Assembly (NCBI GenBank): GCA_008704415.1
Contig: VXIS01000150.1
Coordinates: forward strand, 43,758 to 107,757
DNA from: Sphaerosporella brunnea
Taxonomy: Eukaryota; Ascomycota; Pezizomycetes; Pezizales; Pyronemataceae
Direction of reading: 5' to 3'
Length of the DNA: 64,000 bases
Below, piece by piece: positions 46,969-57,843 of this stretch (positions are counted from its first letter, which is position 1; every line of letters starts with the position of its first letter). The notes under the pieces are model-generated. The model saw only the letters and a list, made by a program, of their open reading frames with translations, was not told the DNA's origin and did no database searches. Both the position numbers and the translations under genes were made by a program.

Positions 46969-48999
46969 TTAAGCGGCAGGCGACTTACCGCCGCCGTTGA
47001 TCTCCTTCCGTCGGTCCTCGAGACCAAGGCCTCCGAGGCTACCGGACAAGAAAGAGAATGCATCGTTGTCAGGCAAGCCGGCGTACAGGCCACCACCGTT
47101 AGGGCCCGAGGAGAATGCTTGCTCGGCACGATGGTCGAATGGACCGGTAGAAGCTGGGCCGACTCCTTGACCGAGGGTCGTGTTCAGCTGGGAAAAACCG
47201 ACCCCACCGCCGAGTCCGGACGGCAGTCCAAAGTTATTGGGCTGACCTCCAAAATGCTGACCTGGGAACCCAGCTCCTCCAAACTGGCCGCCAATAGGCC
47301 CAGGACCACCCATTCCATGACCAGGTCCGCCGAGCGCGACACCTCCGTACGCTGACTGGGAATCAACCGGGGAAGGGAACGCCGTGTCTGCAACCACAGC
47401 GGCACCAGCCCTACTGGCACCGCATCTTAAGCAGCTGACGTTCTTCGCAAAATTGTGGTATCCGCAGTTGTCGGAACCACACTTCCAGTCTCCCGCACGG
47501 AAAGGGACCATTCCACCGCTGTTCGGCATAGCGCGGGATGGCATAGCGTGGCCACCTCCGTGACCCATCGCCGGCGGCGGCGGGGGAACCATCGAGGCGG
47601 GAGAGTACTGAGAATATCCGAACATGGGATCGGCACCAGGTGCCGCGGGAACTGCTGGGAAAGAACATCGAAAGCACGCTGTTCTGCGTTGGAAGTTAGA
47701 GAACCCGCAAGACGGGCAAGTCCAGTCTCCAGGTCTCGGCCTATTCTTGCTCGGGGGGAAAGGTGTCAAAATCTCGGCAGCCCTGTCCAAAACGCGGCTG
47801 CTGCTGGGAGAAACCTCGATAGCCTTCTCATTGAGGGCACGTCCGTTCATGCATAAACTTTCCGCTGCCTGCATCATTGATATTAGTCTTGCAAGCGCAC
47901 AGTGACTGTAGAGAGCGCTGAATTACCTCCTCATGCGATGAAAATACGGCAAATCCTGTTCCGGTAGGCTTGTGCTGATCCGGCGTCCGGAGGGTCCAGA
48001 AAGCAATTGGCCTACCGCCGTACTGCGTGAACCAGCTCTCCAACTCGGACTGAGTGGTGTCATGGGGCAGTCCACTCATGTGCAAAACCTTACTCCTTTC
48101 GCTCAAGAAGGCTCTTACATCCGCCCTTGCATCCATTGGCCGGGCCAACACGTCGGGGTGTTGCTCCGGAGGCTGTGACTTCTTAATCAAACCCCGCAAT
48201 ACTCGTGCTAGCGTGATAGCCTCGTCCAACGCTCTACGCGGTGATGCCGGGGCCAGAGCTTGCAGGTGGAACGGGAGGTTGTGCTTGATCGGAGCCGAGG
48301 ACTGGATAGGCTCCACTTCCAGTGCGGCACAGATGTTGGCGAGGGACGACGGACCGAACGGCAGAGACTCCGGGTGGTGAGATTGCCAACGGGTGTATTC
48401 CGTCCGTAGGTCGAAAGTGCGGGAGTGCTGCAGGTACGGCGGGAGCACGACCGCTTTGTCTCGAGCTTCGCGAGGTAGCTGAACCCGGAGATCCCATGCG
48501 TCGAGTGTCACGAAAGTGAAATCGAGGTTCTGCGAGAGCAGCATCTCCTGAGCGAAAGCATCAAAGCGGTTCACAGCGTCCCTGAAGGATCCGGCGGTTC
48601 TAACGTGTTCCCATGTAAGAGTCGTGAGGCTCGCTGGTGGAAGTCAGTCACGGATGAAAGCCCTCAACCTGTATGCAAGAGATCCCGCCATGACGCATTT
48701 CAGGGGCAAAAAAGTAGAGCGGCGGACAGGAAGTAGACGTACTGCAAAGGGGGGTTATCGGCGTGTTGATGGGTCGCACGAGAACGCTTTCCCGGTGGAG
48801 CTACAGCAAAGGGTGAAACCATCAGCATCTATCGACCAAGAGTGCCATGATTTCGTGCAGCAGCAGAACCCACCTCCTCCAAAGTCTTTGCATTGAGCAA
48901 GATCCAACCAATCTCTATCACCTCCGCGGAATCCTTAGTAACGTAGACGCCGTGCTCATCGCAAGTCGTGGCTACGTGAATAACCACATAGCGATCCAT
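46969..48999 (-). CDS. NRP1: NRP1-like RNA-binding protein: degenerate exonuclease fold, RRM and two RanBP2 zinc fingers
   Basis: Four exons, 48874-48999, 48743-48800, 47927-48633 and 46969-47868, give 596 residues; introns are 73, 109 and 58 nt. The N-terminus MDRYVVIHVATTCDEHG then EIGWILLNAKTLEELH follows the ERI-1-type DEDDh exonuclease pattern, continuing LVRPINTPITPLCTSLTTLT. The catalytic Asp and Glu of the usual VIDxE motif are His and Ala, so nuclease activity is probably lost. An RRM follows at about 285-365 (KVLHMSGLPHDTTQSELESW, GTGFAVFSSHEEAAES). Two RanBP2-type zinc fingers are clear: GDWTCPSCGFSNFQRRTACF and GDWKCGSDNCGYHNFAKNVS. The C-terminal 150 residues are Gly-rich and prion-like. 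Yeast Nrp1, with this order of domains, localises to stress granules. Confidence 0.85.
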
Positions 49000-49392
49000 C
49001 TTGCGTTTGACCCTCTACTCTCGATATGAACACCGTGGTGGATGTGTTGGGACGTGAACTGTCCGATTTCTGTGGGGATGGGAGTTTCGCTGGCTGGGTT
49101 ACGCTTTAGTGGGGAAAATGCTCGGCACCTCAGGACAACCGGGCGGAATGTGGTGGACACGGGCAGAATCTGGGTCGAGAGGCGAGTTTGCGAGGGACCG
49201 TTAACAAATTAATGATGAGGGCTGCCAAGCTGATTCTGCTGGTGGTAGATTTTGAGGGGGGTGGTAGTTGCTGGTAGTAGAAGGTAGGTGAGGAGAAGTC
49301 GGGGGTGAAGCAACGAACACCGCCGTAATCGAAGTTGACGATTTGGAGGGGGTGGGGTGGGCAGGAGCGGTTGGCGGGATCAGTTGACGGCC

Positions 49393-49393
<1 letters not shown>

Positions 49394-49433
<40 letters not shown>
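49394..49433. repeat. CT/GA dinucleotide microsatellite
   Basis: About 20 uninterrupted TC units run from 49394 to 49433, followed by GCGCGCGC. On the sense strand of the NRP1-like gene this is a GA tract in the promoter region. Confidence 0.95.
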
Positions 49434-49441
<8 letters not shown>

Positions 49442-51908
49442 CGGGGGATTAGGGATAGAAGAATGGGGGAGGAGGAGGAGAGGAGGAAGGGATGGTGGGA
49501 GGTCGAGGTAGGAAAAGAGAAGGAGCCGGGCTTCGAAGTGTGGTGAGTAGCGGTTGGTGATGATATGTATTCAAATGAGATGGGTGCAGCGGGCAGGTAT
49601 GTAGGCAGGACAAGCCTCTTCGCTGGCGATGCTGCTCCGTGGTTAATTTCTATTTATTTATTTTATTTGATTTTTTTTCCCGCAGCCGCCTTCTTCTTGT
49701 TCGTCCTCTTCTCTTGTTCAGCGATGATGGTGAATGGTCATAATTTTTTGGACAGCAGCGGTTTTCGGTTAGCGTCGCCCAGTTGTACTCTACTCGTACA
49801 TGGCAAGTGTACCCTCGTGCATGCATACCAGCAACTTCCAACGTCTTGAGGGAAAGAAAAAAGAGGTCGGTCGTGTGTAGGAGCCGTTGGTATGCTTGTG
49901 CCATCCTCCACTCACGTCAACGCTCTCCCGAGAACACTCCGAGCAGGACAGCCAGATGGAAGCACGCACGCCCCGAGAATAATCCTTCCAGATCCACCCT
50001 ACAATGCGAAGAGGAAAAATGTAACTTTTTAACGCGTTACACAAGTCCAGGGTGCTGACATAATTGTGGCACCACTGTTGCATACCATATCAGATGCGAT
50101 GAGATCAGATAACTTTCAATCAGCCAACAAACTTCATCTGCGTGCACATAAACTCTTCGCTCATCAAACTTTACGGCTCAGTCTTTCCACAGTATTTCCA
50201 CTTCCTCTGGACCCATTGTAGGTATCTGACTAGATAGAATCCCTCAACGCCATGGCCAAAAATCTCCCCCACCAGAAACCAAAACAACCCGCCGAGTACT
50301 GTAGAGCATTCTCTTCCAAACAGAGTTGTTTGACTCGACTTGACATACGTCAAGCGGGAACGAAGGAAGGAAGGAAGGAACATTATTTTTAGCCTTTGCC
50401 TCTATCTGTGATCAGTCGTGATGATGATGGAATGACCTTTTTTTTCTAGCTACTACTATAGTAACCTATAGATATGTACTCGTACATAGCGCAGGGGTTA
50501 GGTAGCGGCGAACAGGTACAGACGAGGAGGCTGGTCGGATCAAGCCGAAGCTGTTAACCGGGTCGGCTTCTCGAAGGGGGCTGCGGGAACGTTTAGGCGG
50601 CCGCGGAAAATAGGGGGTCGGTGGCTGGGGGACATTGATCGCATGGTGCTGGCGGCGCACGTGGGGCTACATATCAAATATTTTGAAATCTATGGGTTCG
50701 TGGCTAGCTAGCTACTTAAGCAGGTAGAGAATTTATATGATGTCTATACCATGTAGGCTGCAGACAAAGCTTGCATTAGAAAGTACGGAGCCATTGAGTA
50801 AGTCGAAGTTGCAGTCGTACCTCCACCTCGCCGGCTCTGCTCAATTACTGCAGCTTCTCTTCTTCTAATCTGGATGGAGTTGTTGATAGTAAGTTTACTG
50901 TGTCACAATTCAAGCCCGACATCTCGTGCCCCCACTAATACAGAACGTTGCGCCCAGATGACAAAGGGAACGCTGTATAGAATCCCTCTGTATTTACGGT
51001 TGTCTAGATACATAGCACATGTTTGGTTGTTTGCTTTTTTCCCTGTCAACAACAAGACCGCGCGTGGCCGCCCCCCGGCTGCTGCAGGACCGTTGCACGA
51101 GAGGAAAAACAACATCTACCTACATAACTTGCAACTGCAGGATGAGGCCTCGCATAATATGCATATGTATAAGGTATGTGATGCCGGTATGTAGGACGCA
51201 GATTAGTTCGACACCGAGTTCCAAAAGGAGGAGATTAGGATTAGATCAGATTAGTCGAGGTCCTTCACCATCACAAATAATAACCGCTGTCCACTGTCCA
51301 CCATGGATTCTATCGATCCGTTCGGCGGGAGTAGAGTGGCTGCCAGTGCCGTGCTGCGTGCCGATGATCGCTCGACGCGTCTCGAGAACGGCCTCCATGC
51401 CAGTATTCACGTCAACGTGCCTTGGCCGAGCTCTTTGTATCAACCCCCCCCCCCCCCAAAGAGCAATATTGTTGCCATTCGCCTCAAGATCCGTCTTCCA
51501 GCAGTCCTTCAAATCCTAGAGTAGTCGCCACGAACGATGAGACTCCGAAGGCTGAAACCGTTCAAGAAAATTTCAGATGCACATATAGCGGCAAGAGAGC
51601 AGAAGATGCGGCAGGTCAACTCAACGGCAACATGCAAGCAAACATTATTAGCTGGTCAGAACGACAAATGTTCGTCCAGTCTGTTTGATGTTTGAGTGTT
51701 GCCGGAAGTCTGGAAGGCATGAATGAGATGGCACATATGGCTGTGCCAATGGAGAAAGCGGCGGTAACAGTTGACGATGATGCTTCTTAATGTGTCCTAA
51801 TAAGGAGTTGCTCTGCCGTCTCCAAAAGTCCCCCTTTCAAACCCCCGTATCGACTTTTTTTCTATGTACATGTACTCGGGGCAGGCATTTAGAACCAAAA
51901 AAATGCGG

Positions 51909-52023
51909 GTGGGCGAGATCTCGCGAGACTTTCTCGATCTGGCGATTTGAATTGAGCTCGATGATTTCTCATTCAAGTAGGTTTCAGCTTCAGCCACTTG
52001 CTGCAGTTGCTGCCGGCCCGAGC
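51909..52023 (+). repeat. Dispersed repeat, copy B
   Basis: This copy is homologous to 17279-17396 and in the same orientation. It ends 28 bp from the stop codon of the gamma-tubulin complex gene. Relative to copy A it has an extra CTCGCGAGACTTTCTC-like insertion near the start and lacks about 17 bp before the final TGCCGGCC block. Confidence 0.7.
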
Positions 52024-52051
52024 AAACAACGCCAACCCTGACTGCTCCCAC

Positions 52052-55000
52052 CTACGCCGCCACCCCCGCCACATTCCCGGCTCCATACCCCTCCAACGCC
52101 TCCGCCAACATTTCCAAATGTGGCATAACGCCCGCTCTCGCCACGCCTCTAAGTCCCTCCTTCACAAATGTGGTCAATCCAACCATTTCCTCCAGCATCT
52201 TGCCCAGTCTATCCTCCCCGTCATCCTCACCCTCCCCATCCTCCAAAACCACACTTCTCGCGGCACTACTCCCCGGCGATGGCGGCGGCGGTGCGTCATC
52301 ATCGCTACTCTCCACATCCTCATCCGCAGCTCTGCGCCTGCGGCGCGGCGAAGGCGGGTCTGCCGTCTCCGTGCGAAAGGTAGAATCGTGCATTCTAACG
52401 AATGTAACAGCGAGGTTGAGAACAGAGATGATAGCGTCGTGTATCGGCTTCAGTTTCGGGCCGAGCAGACACCACTCGCCGACTTTAGTCACGAAGGAAT
52501 CGTGGACGGCGACCATAGCGTCGATATCGTCTGCGTTGGCCATATCTCTCCTGAGGCGTTCGGTGAGGGGACGCAAGACCAGATCCGTAACGTACATAAC
52601 CACTGTAGCCGAGAACCACAAAAAGCGCTGCTTAAGCGCCAAAAACGTTTTTTCAGCGTTCACATTCCTGCGGATGCGTTCGAGGAGGTAGCGAGCTCGT
52701 CGGAGCTGTAGGAGGAAGGTAAAGACTCTGCGATATGTGGGGAAGGTAGTGGAGGGCCTGAGGATGTTGACGACGGGCCATGGAAGTCGGTAGTCCACTT
52801 CGATGTTGGAGAGTGTGTCGACGTTTTTTCTACCAGCCGTGTCGGCGCGACGGGCAAAGAGGTCGCGCGTTTTTACGCCCATGCGGAGGCGGTGGGAATC
52901 CACCTCTGGTGTGGACGAGAAGACGGACTGTATTTGCTCTGTCAGCAGGAACCGGTCGCTCCAAGTCGCAGCTTTGCGATCTAGTTTTTCAAAAATCCCC
53001 TGCGCAAGCGTTTCGAAAACATATCCGTTTCTAGCGAAAAATACGAGGTCGAGCGCATCGAGGGAGCGCCATAGCCCGCAGCTGTCAAATAGATGCCGAC
53101 GCAGCCGCGCGGAAATACTGTGGTGGCGTGCGCCAATCCAGCGGTTGAAGGCGGCGAGAAACAGAGAGGAAAACGGAGCCAAATCTGCGCCTGGGACGCA
53201 GACGTCCGAAAATGTGATTTCTGTGTGGTCGTTCACTCCGACTGCCGCTTCTGGGAGGGAGGAGGATCCGATAAGGTGCTTTAGGAAGATTACGGATTTT
53301 CCGGTGGTTAGGATCCGCTGGGCTACGGGGTGCACGAAGCAGGGTGCGCTGAGACTGCCGTGAGATGTACGCCGCAGCTGGAATTGAGAGTGCCAGAACG
53401 TCCCCAACTCTAATGTGTCGTCTGGTACGGTCTGCGAAACGAGGAAATCGTCCGTAGGTGGCATGACCCCGGCTTCCATCCACTGTCGGATCGGACGGAG
53501 GTATGTGCGGAGACATGAAAAAAAGATGGTTGCTATGAAGGTGTAGGAGGGGATGTTTCCTGTGGACTGGAGCGCACAGGCTGAGAGATAGAGTTGTTCC
53601 AGGTGGGAAGAATTGTTTAGACTTTGGATTATGCGGCACAGAGTGTCGAAGGGGCTTACCAGCGGCTCCAACTGCGACTGGAGTGCGATGAGAGACACAG
53701 TTTCGGCCGCTCCTGCACGAGGTGTCAGTTCGAGTGATGGACGGTGATGAGATTATCCTACTAGTACCTTTCCCAACGTATTTCGCCTCAATGGCTATCA
53801 ACTTTTTATCCAGTTCTGCGAGTTTGTCTTCCACGGATGCAATAAATGATTGTCGTTCGGGGGATTCTTCTGTTGCTTGCGTAAAGGCTCGAATTCTATT
53901 CAAGCTGGTTCCTTTGGCTGCGAACCATCCCAGCACGGATTCAAAGCCACCCAGCGATGTGTGTCGAAGAACGAACCGTTTCCCGAAGACCATAGGATCA
54001 ATCCAGACTATACTCTTGTCTCCTTCGTGACCCTTTCTCAGAAGAGCACATGGATGGCCCAGTAGCATGAATATCACTTCGCGCAGCGCTTGAAGCTCGG
54101 ACACTATCCACACGTCGTCCACTAAGCACCGTCAGCTAGAAGTGCAGCACAGGGACGGTTACTTTTCGCGTACGATTTGTAGGAGCACCCAAAGCTACAT
54201 CGACCCCTTTTTCGGTGGCCTCGACTTTACGCTCCCAATACTGCGCAGACTTGAGCGATTCTAGGCCCTCCTTATCTCCCTCGACAACTAAGCCGTCAAC
54301 CCCCATCACGCGGTATTTCTCCTCCTCGTCACTGGAGTGGTCATCGAAAGCACGCCTTCTCTTCCTCCGCTTGGCGGTGGATGTGTTCTTGACGTCTTTA
54401 CCCGCCCTCCTTAGGCGCTCCCGTATGGGAAGAACCATCTCATCCCCAGACCACGCATCGCTGCTCTCAGCGGCAAAATCTACATCCTGCCATATATCGC
54501 CTTCCAGCGGCTCCTCGGCGATGATATCAGCCCACGTAAGTTCCTTCGGCGGCGGCGAGCGTTTCAATTTGTCGAAGTCCGACAGTCGCGTCTTCTTGAG
54601 GGGTTCATCCGACAGCTCTAGTAAGAGTTGGAGGGTTTCCGGTACAAAATTATTGGCACCGCGGATATCGGTCAAGGACTTGAGTTCGTCAATTCGGGAT
54701 TCGAGGGCATTCGCGAGCGGCTCGGCATTGAGGATACGGAATTTTTCTTCCAATCTGAAAGTGTGAGTTATCGCGAGAGCTCAAGCTTGCGAGTTGGGGT
54801 GTTTTTTTTTTTTTTGTTTTTTTTTGGGGGGGGAGGGGGGCAGGCAGGTACCCTTCGAGCCGTGATATCACGTCAAACTGGTTCGTGCGACCGAACTTAT
54901 GGGTTTTGAACTTGTTGAGCGTGTATTTCTTTTGAACGGACAGCAGGGTCAGGCAAAGCACTCGATAGTGAGATGGGCGGGGATGGGTAGGGACGCACTC

Positions 55001-55195
55001 TCGCGATGTTGAAGTTCTCTTCATCGTTCTGTAGATAGAAGGCTGATAGTTAGCTCTCGAATAAACAGGTACTATTAGTAGCAACTCGGCCAGGTCAGAG
55101 GAATGGGGAAAAGGAGCCACCTCGGCAGTGAGACCCGTCTCATGCTCAATCAACCGCTCCACCAGCGCCTTCAGTTTGAGCTGCACGGTTGTCAT
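52052..55195 (-). CDS. Gamma-tubulin complex component, Spc97/Spc98 family (GCP5-like)
   Basis: Six exons on the minus strand, 55121-55195, 54999-55028, 54852-54928, 54174-54754, 53768-54121 and 52052-53712, give 925 residues. Exon 2 is a 30-nt micro-exon (NDEENFNIAR). Introns are 92, 70, 97, 52 and 55 nt; the third contains T12 and G runs. N-terminal FGRTNQFDVISRLEGLEEKF and ELTWADIIAEEPLEGD with DVDFAAESSDAW are typical of the fungal GCP5-type N-terminus. VSELQALREVIFMLLG begins the GRIP1 region; the C-terminal GRIP2 half includes RRARYLLERI and LKQRFLWFSATVVMYVTDLV. These proteins build the gamma-tubulin ring that nucleates microtubules at spindle pole bodies. GCP5/6-type subunits are accessory rather than core. 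The family is clear; the GCP5 assignment is less so. Confidence 0.87.
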
Positions 55196-55429
55196 GGTTC
55201 GCGATGGCGGTGGTCGGTTGGTTGGCGGAGGGGATACGCGTGCGCGCGTCTCGCACTTGACCGAAGCAGGATCTCCTCTTATGGTTGGGGACGCCTAGTC
55301 GCTGCGGGGCACGCGACATCGATTTTGCTTACTAAAAATCGAGTGACCCTGAATGATGGCCGCAGAATATGCCCCCAGCAAGCCCGTAACCACCCCCGGC
55401 TCTAAATTACAATTGAATCCTTCGCTGCC

Positions 55430-56415
55430 CTAAACATCGCTATCGCCAATGTCTTTAGCAAGATCTGATAGATCTTTGACACGCAGAAGATGGTCTTCTG
55501 AACCATCTAGATTCAAAGATACACAATATTTCAGTTCCTTCTTCAAAGCATTGGTTGTGTCCATCTCCACACAGCAAAAAGGCAAGTGTTGCTGGACAGC
55601 GCAACCAAGCTTTTGGGCCTTCCGCCTTTTTCTTAACAGGCTTTGCCCCTTGCGGTGGTGCATAGGTGTTCATGGAGTAAAAGTCAAATGGCAGAGCCAT
55701 CTGATCAAAGTTGAATGCTAAGCGGCGACGAAAGCGTCCGACTTCGAAAGTGTTCTCGGTGGAAGTGCGAGGGATGGAATTTCTACGTAAAAATCGTAGA
55801 AATTGCAACGCGGTATTGTGATAGTCCTCCGGCATATGCTGAGCTTGTGAAGTCGGAGCACTCCGAGGAATTAAATGACGTTTCATGAATCCTCCAAACC
55901 AACCGTCTAAAAATCTGTATGGCTATTTATAAGCTATCATCATCTTAAGCACGTTCTGTAGATTGCATACTCGCAGCCAAATGTCTTCTGTCCATTATCC
56001 AGTACCTCAACCTCCATTGGATATCCCTCCTCAAAGATCGCAGTCGCTCTTCTTTCAAACTATTTCCTCGTGATTTCCAGACCTTGTGCCGTGCCTTCCA
56101 TTCTTCTGCCAAACGTACTTCCATATTATGCCACTCTACCCCCTTCCACTACCTATGCTTTGGCTTTTCTCGGGAGCATCTAAAATCTTCTTCTCATCGA
56201 GTCTCCAACTTCTTAGCTGTGCTTCGTTAAAGCCAATCAATGCTGCTACCTTCTGTCTCGACAGCTTCTCCAAAACCATCTCTCCTTTCGCATTTGGCTG
56301 CCATTCTCATCTTCAAAACCCAATGCCTGCAATCTTTACTCTCTTGTAGTGCTTCTCCGCTTTACCACTCCTTCAGCTTCCTCTCTTGGCGATACTTTCC
56401 GCTTCAATGGATTGA
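55430..56415 (-). pseudogene. Pogo-family (DDE_1) transposase relic
   Basis: Read on the minus strand, pieces of a CENP-B/pogo transposase appear in order but in different frames. They are KRKVSPREEAEGVVKR (about 56413), the first HTH FNEAQLRSWRLDEKKIL with SIGSGR (about 56240-56130), and the second HTH VEWHNMEVRLAEEWKARH (about 56120). Then come DGWFGGFMKRH (about 55900) and the start of the DDE domain, FNFDQMALPFDFYSMNTY, ending in LLCGDG (about 55560). Frameshifts and stops separate the blocks, and the second and third catalytic acids were not found. It is a decayed insertion between the gamma-tubulin complex gene and the F-box gene. It is related in type to the fragment at 14.1 kb, but the two are not identical. 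Terminal inverted repeats were not identified. Confidence 0.75.
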
Positions 56416-57329
56416 CAATGCGTATACGGTCGTGGCCTTGCTGCATGGGTGCGAGTGGTGGTCGGTTCTCCACAGCTACTTTCACTCCTGGAGGAAGAGG
56501 TAAAGAGTTCGCACAACGAGTACCGACAGGGATAGGCTGATGCCCTTGACGCCGAGGCCGCACACCTTGATAACGAGACCGTCGGTGTTCTGACGACTCC
56601 GAGTCGAATTCCCTCAGGCTTTGTGACGCCGAGTCTTCCTGGGCCTCAGGCCTGGCCTGGAGAGACCCGTACCGGTATTGGGGTGGTGAGTGGAGTGTGC
56701 AAATGGTTCGCCTCCTCATGGGCCTGATCGATCAGATGGTAGTCCTCGGTGCTCATACCTTCGCTCAAACTGAGTCAGTTCGGTCTTTTGTTAAAGCAGC
56801 GCGACCGGGCACCTACTGGCAGGCAATATTGTTCACGTTGGTGGTGGTGTTGGTGGGACGTTGCTGTGACGTCAAAACACCGGCCTCTGGGTTCTACACT
56901 CAGAAAGCCTAACCCTCACCACCCGGACTTCTGAGCAGCAGTAAGCCAACATTACAAGGCTAGAATAAACGCGCCCCAATTAATTTAAAGCCGACAGAAA
57001 CGACTGTTTTTTACGCCTGTCTCTAAGCAGAGACCGCTGTGGATCTCGTTTAATTTCGACCGCCTTGGTAGGTATAGCAGAGCATGTAATGGAAAGAAAG
57101 TGAGATCGCCAGTGCCGTGCGAAAGAGATAGACAGACGGCGGCAAAACTGAGAAGGCCAAGTTCTCTTGGTACTCATGTGTATGCGACGATCGGCATGTG
57201 TGGCGTTTCGTTCGGCGCTTTATATAAATGCTTTAAATGACTTCGCATCGCCAGTGAGAGAAGGAGATACAAACAGCCCCCTTGGCCACTCCACCCCCAG
57301 TCAGCAAGACACCGCCCGCCGTCCGCATT

Positions 57330-57365
57330 CCTTCCAAACCTCCTTCCAAACCTCCTTCCAAACCT
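57330..57365. repeat. 12-bp tandem repeat, three copies
   Basis: CCTTCCAAACCT is repeated three times without a mismatch, directly before the 9-bp minisatellite. Confidence 0.9.
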
Positions 57366-57371
57366 GACAGC

Positions 57372-57461
57372 CTTCTCACCCTTCTCACCCTCCTCACCCT
57401 CCTCACCCTCCTCACCCTCCTCACCCTCCTCACCCTCCTCACCCTCCTCACCCTCCTCACC
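57372..57461. repeat. 9-bp minisatellite (CTYCTCACC), ten copies
   Basis: Ten head-to-tail units; the first two are CTTCTCACC and the other eight CTCCTCACC. The complementary strand is GGTGAGGAG, with strong G/C strand asymmetry. It lies about 380-470 bp upstream of the F-box ATG. The long Leu/Thr or Arg/Val frames across it are translation artefacts. Confidence 0.95.
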
Positions 57462-57843
57462 CCTTCTCACACTCTCTCCCCCAACCCATTGGAAGAAAAA
57501 AAGAAAAAAGCCGTTTGCTGTCCCCCGTGCTGCGCGACTATCGCTTCGCTACATTGCTGCTTGGTTGCAGCTTCCCGTCGCCGGTACGTGGGTTATGCGC
57601 GTCACCACATGTGTATAGCTACATCGAGGAACCGTCTATTTACCGACAGGCCCTGCAGCAAACAAGCAAACAATCAAGTGAGAACCGCTCGAGCATATTT
57701 CACCATCCTCGTCACCTCCAAACCGGTCGAGTGCAACATTCCGTAGAGAAGAATATAAACAATCCTTCAACCGCATCAGCTTCTTTCGTCCTCGTCCGCC
57801 CGCTCCTCGCAAACCCCCCCCCCCAACCCCCCAAACATCCAAC

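Larger units (their letters stand above)
49000..52051. other. 3-kb intergenic region, mostly featureless
   Basis: This gap lies between the NRP1-like start (-) and the 3' end of the gamma-tubulin complex gene (-). It contains a 40-bp CT microsatellite (49394-49433) about 395 bp upstream of the NRP1-like ATG and, at its right end, dispersed-repeat copy B (51909-52023). Short open frames show no family. Confidence 0.5.
56416..57843. other. Intergenic region upstream of the F-box gene, with minisatellites
   Basis: No gene was recognised in this 1.4 kb. It holds a 12-bp tandem repeat (57330-57365, three copies) and a 9-bp minisatellite (57372-57461). The final 60 bp before the ATG are C-rich and look like a leader. 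Confidence 0.5.

Noticed and set aside
55430..55663. Separate 77-residue minus-strand protein
   Set aside because: It is the other frame of the pogo relic; the frame with FNFDQ and LLCGDG follows the transposase pattern.
57372..57461. Regular repeats considered as a CRISPR array
   Set aside because: Contiguous 9-mers without spacers in a eukaryotic genome.
57282..57746. Long frames with Leu/Thr or Arg/Val periodic repeats
   Set aside because: They are direct translations of the 9-bp minisatellite, not proteins.
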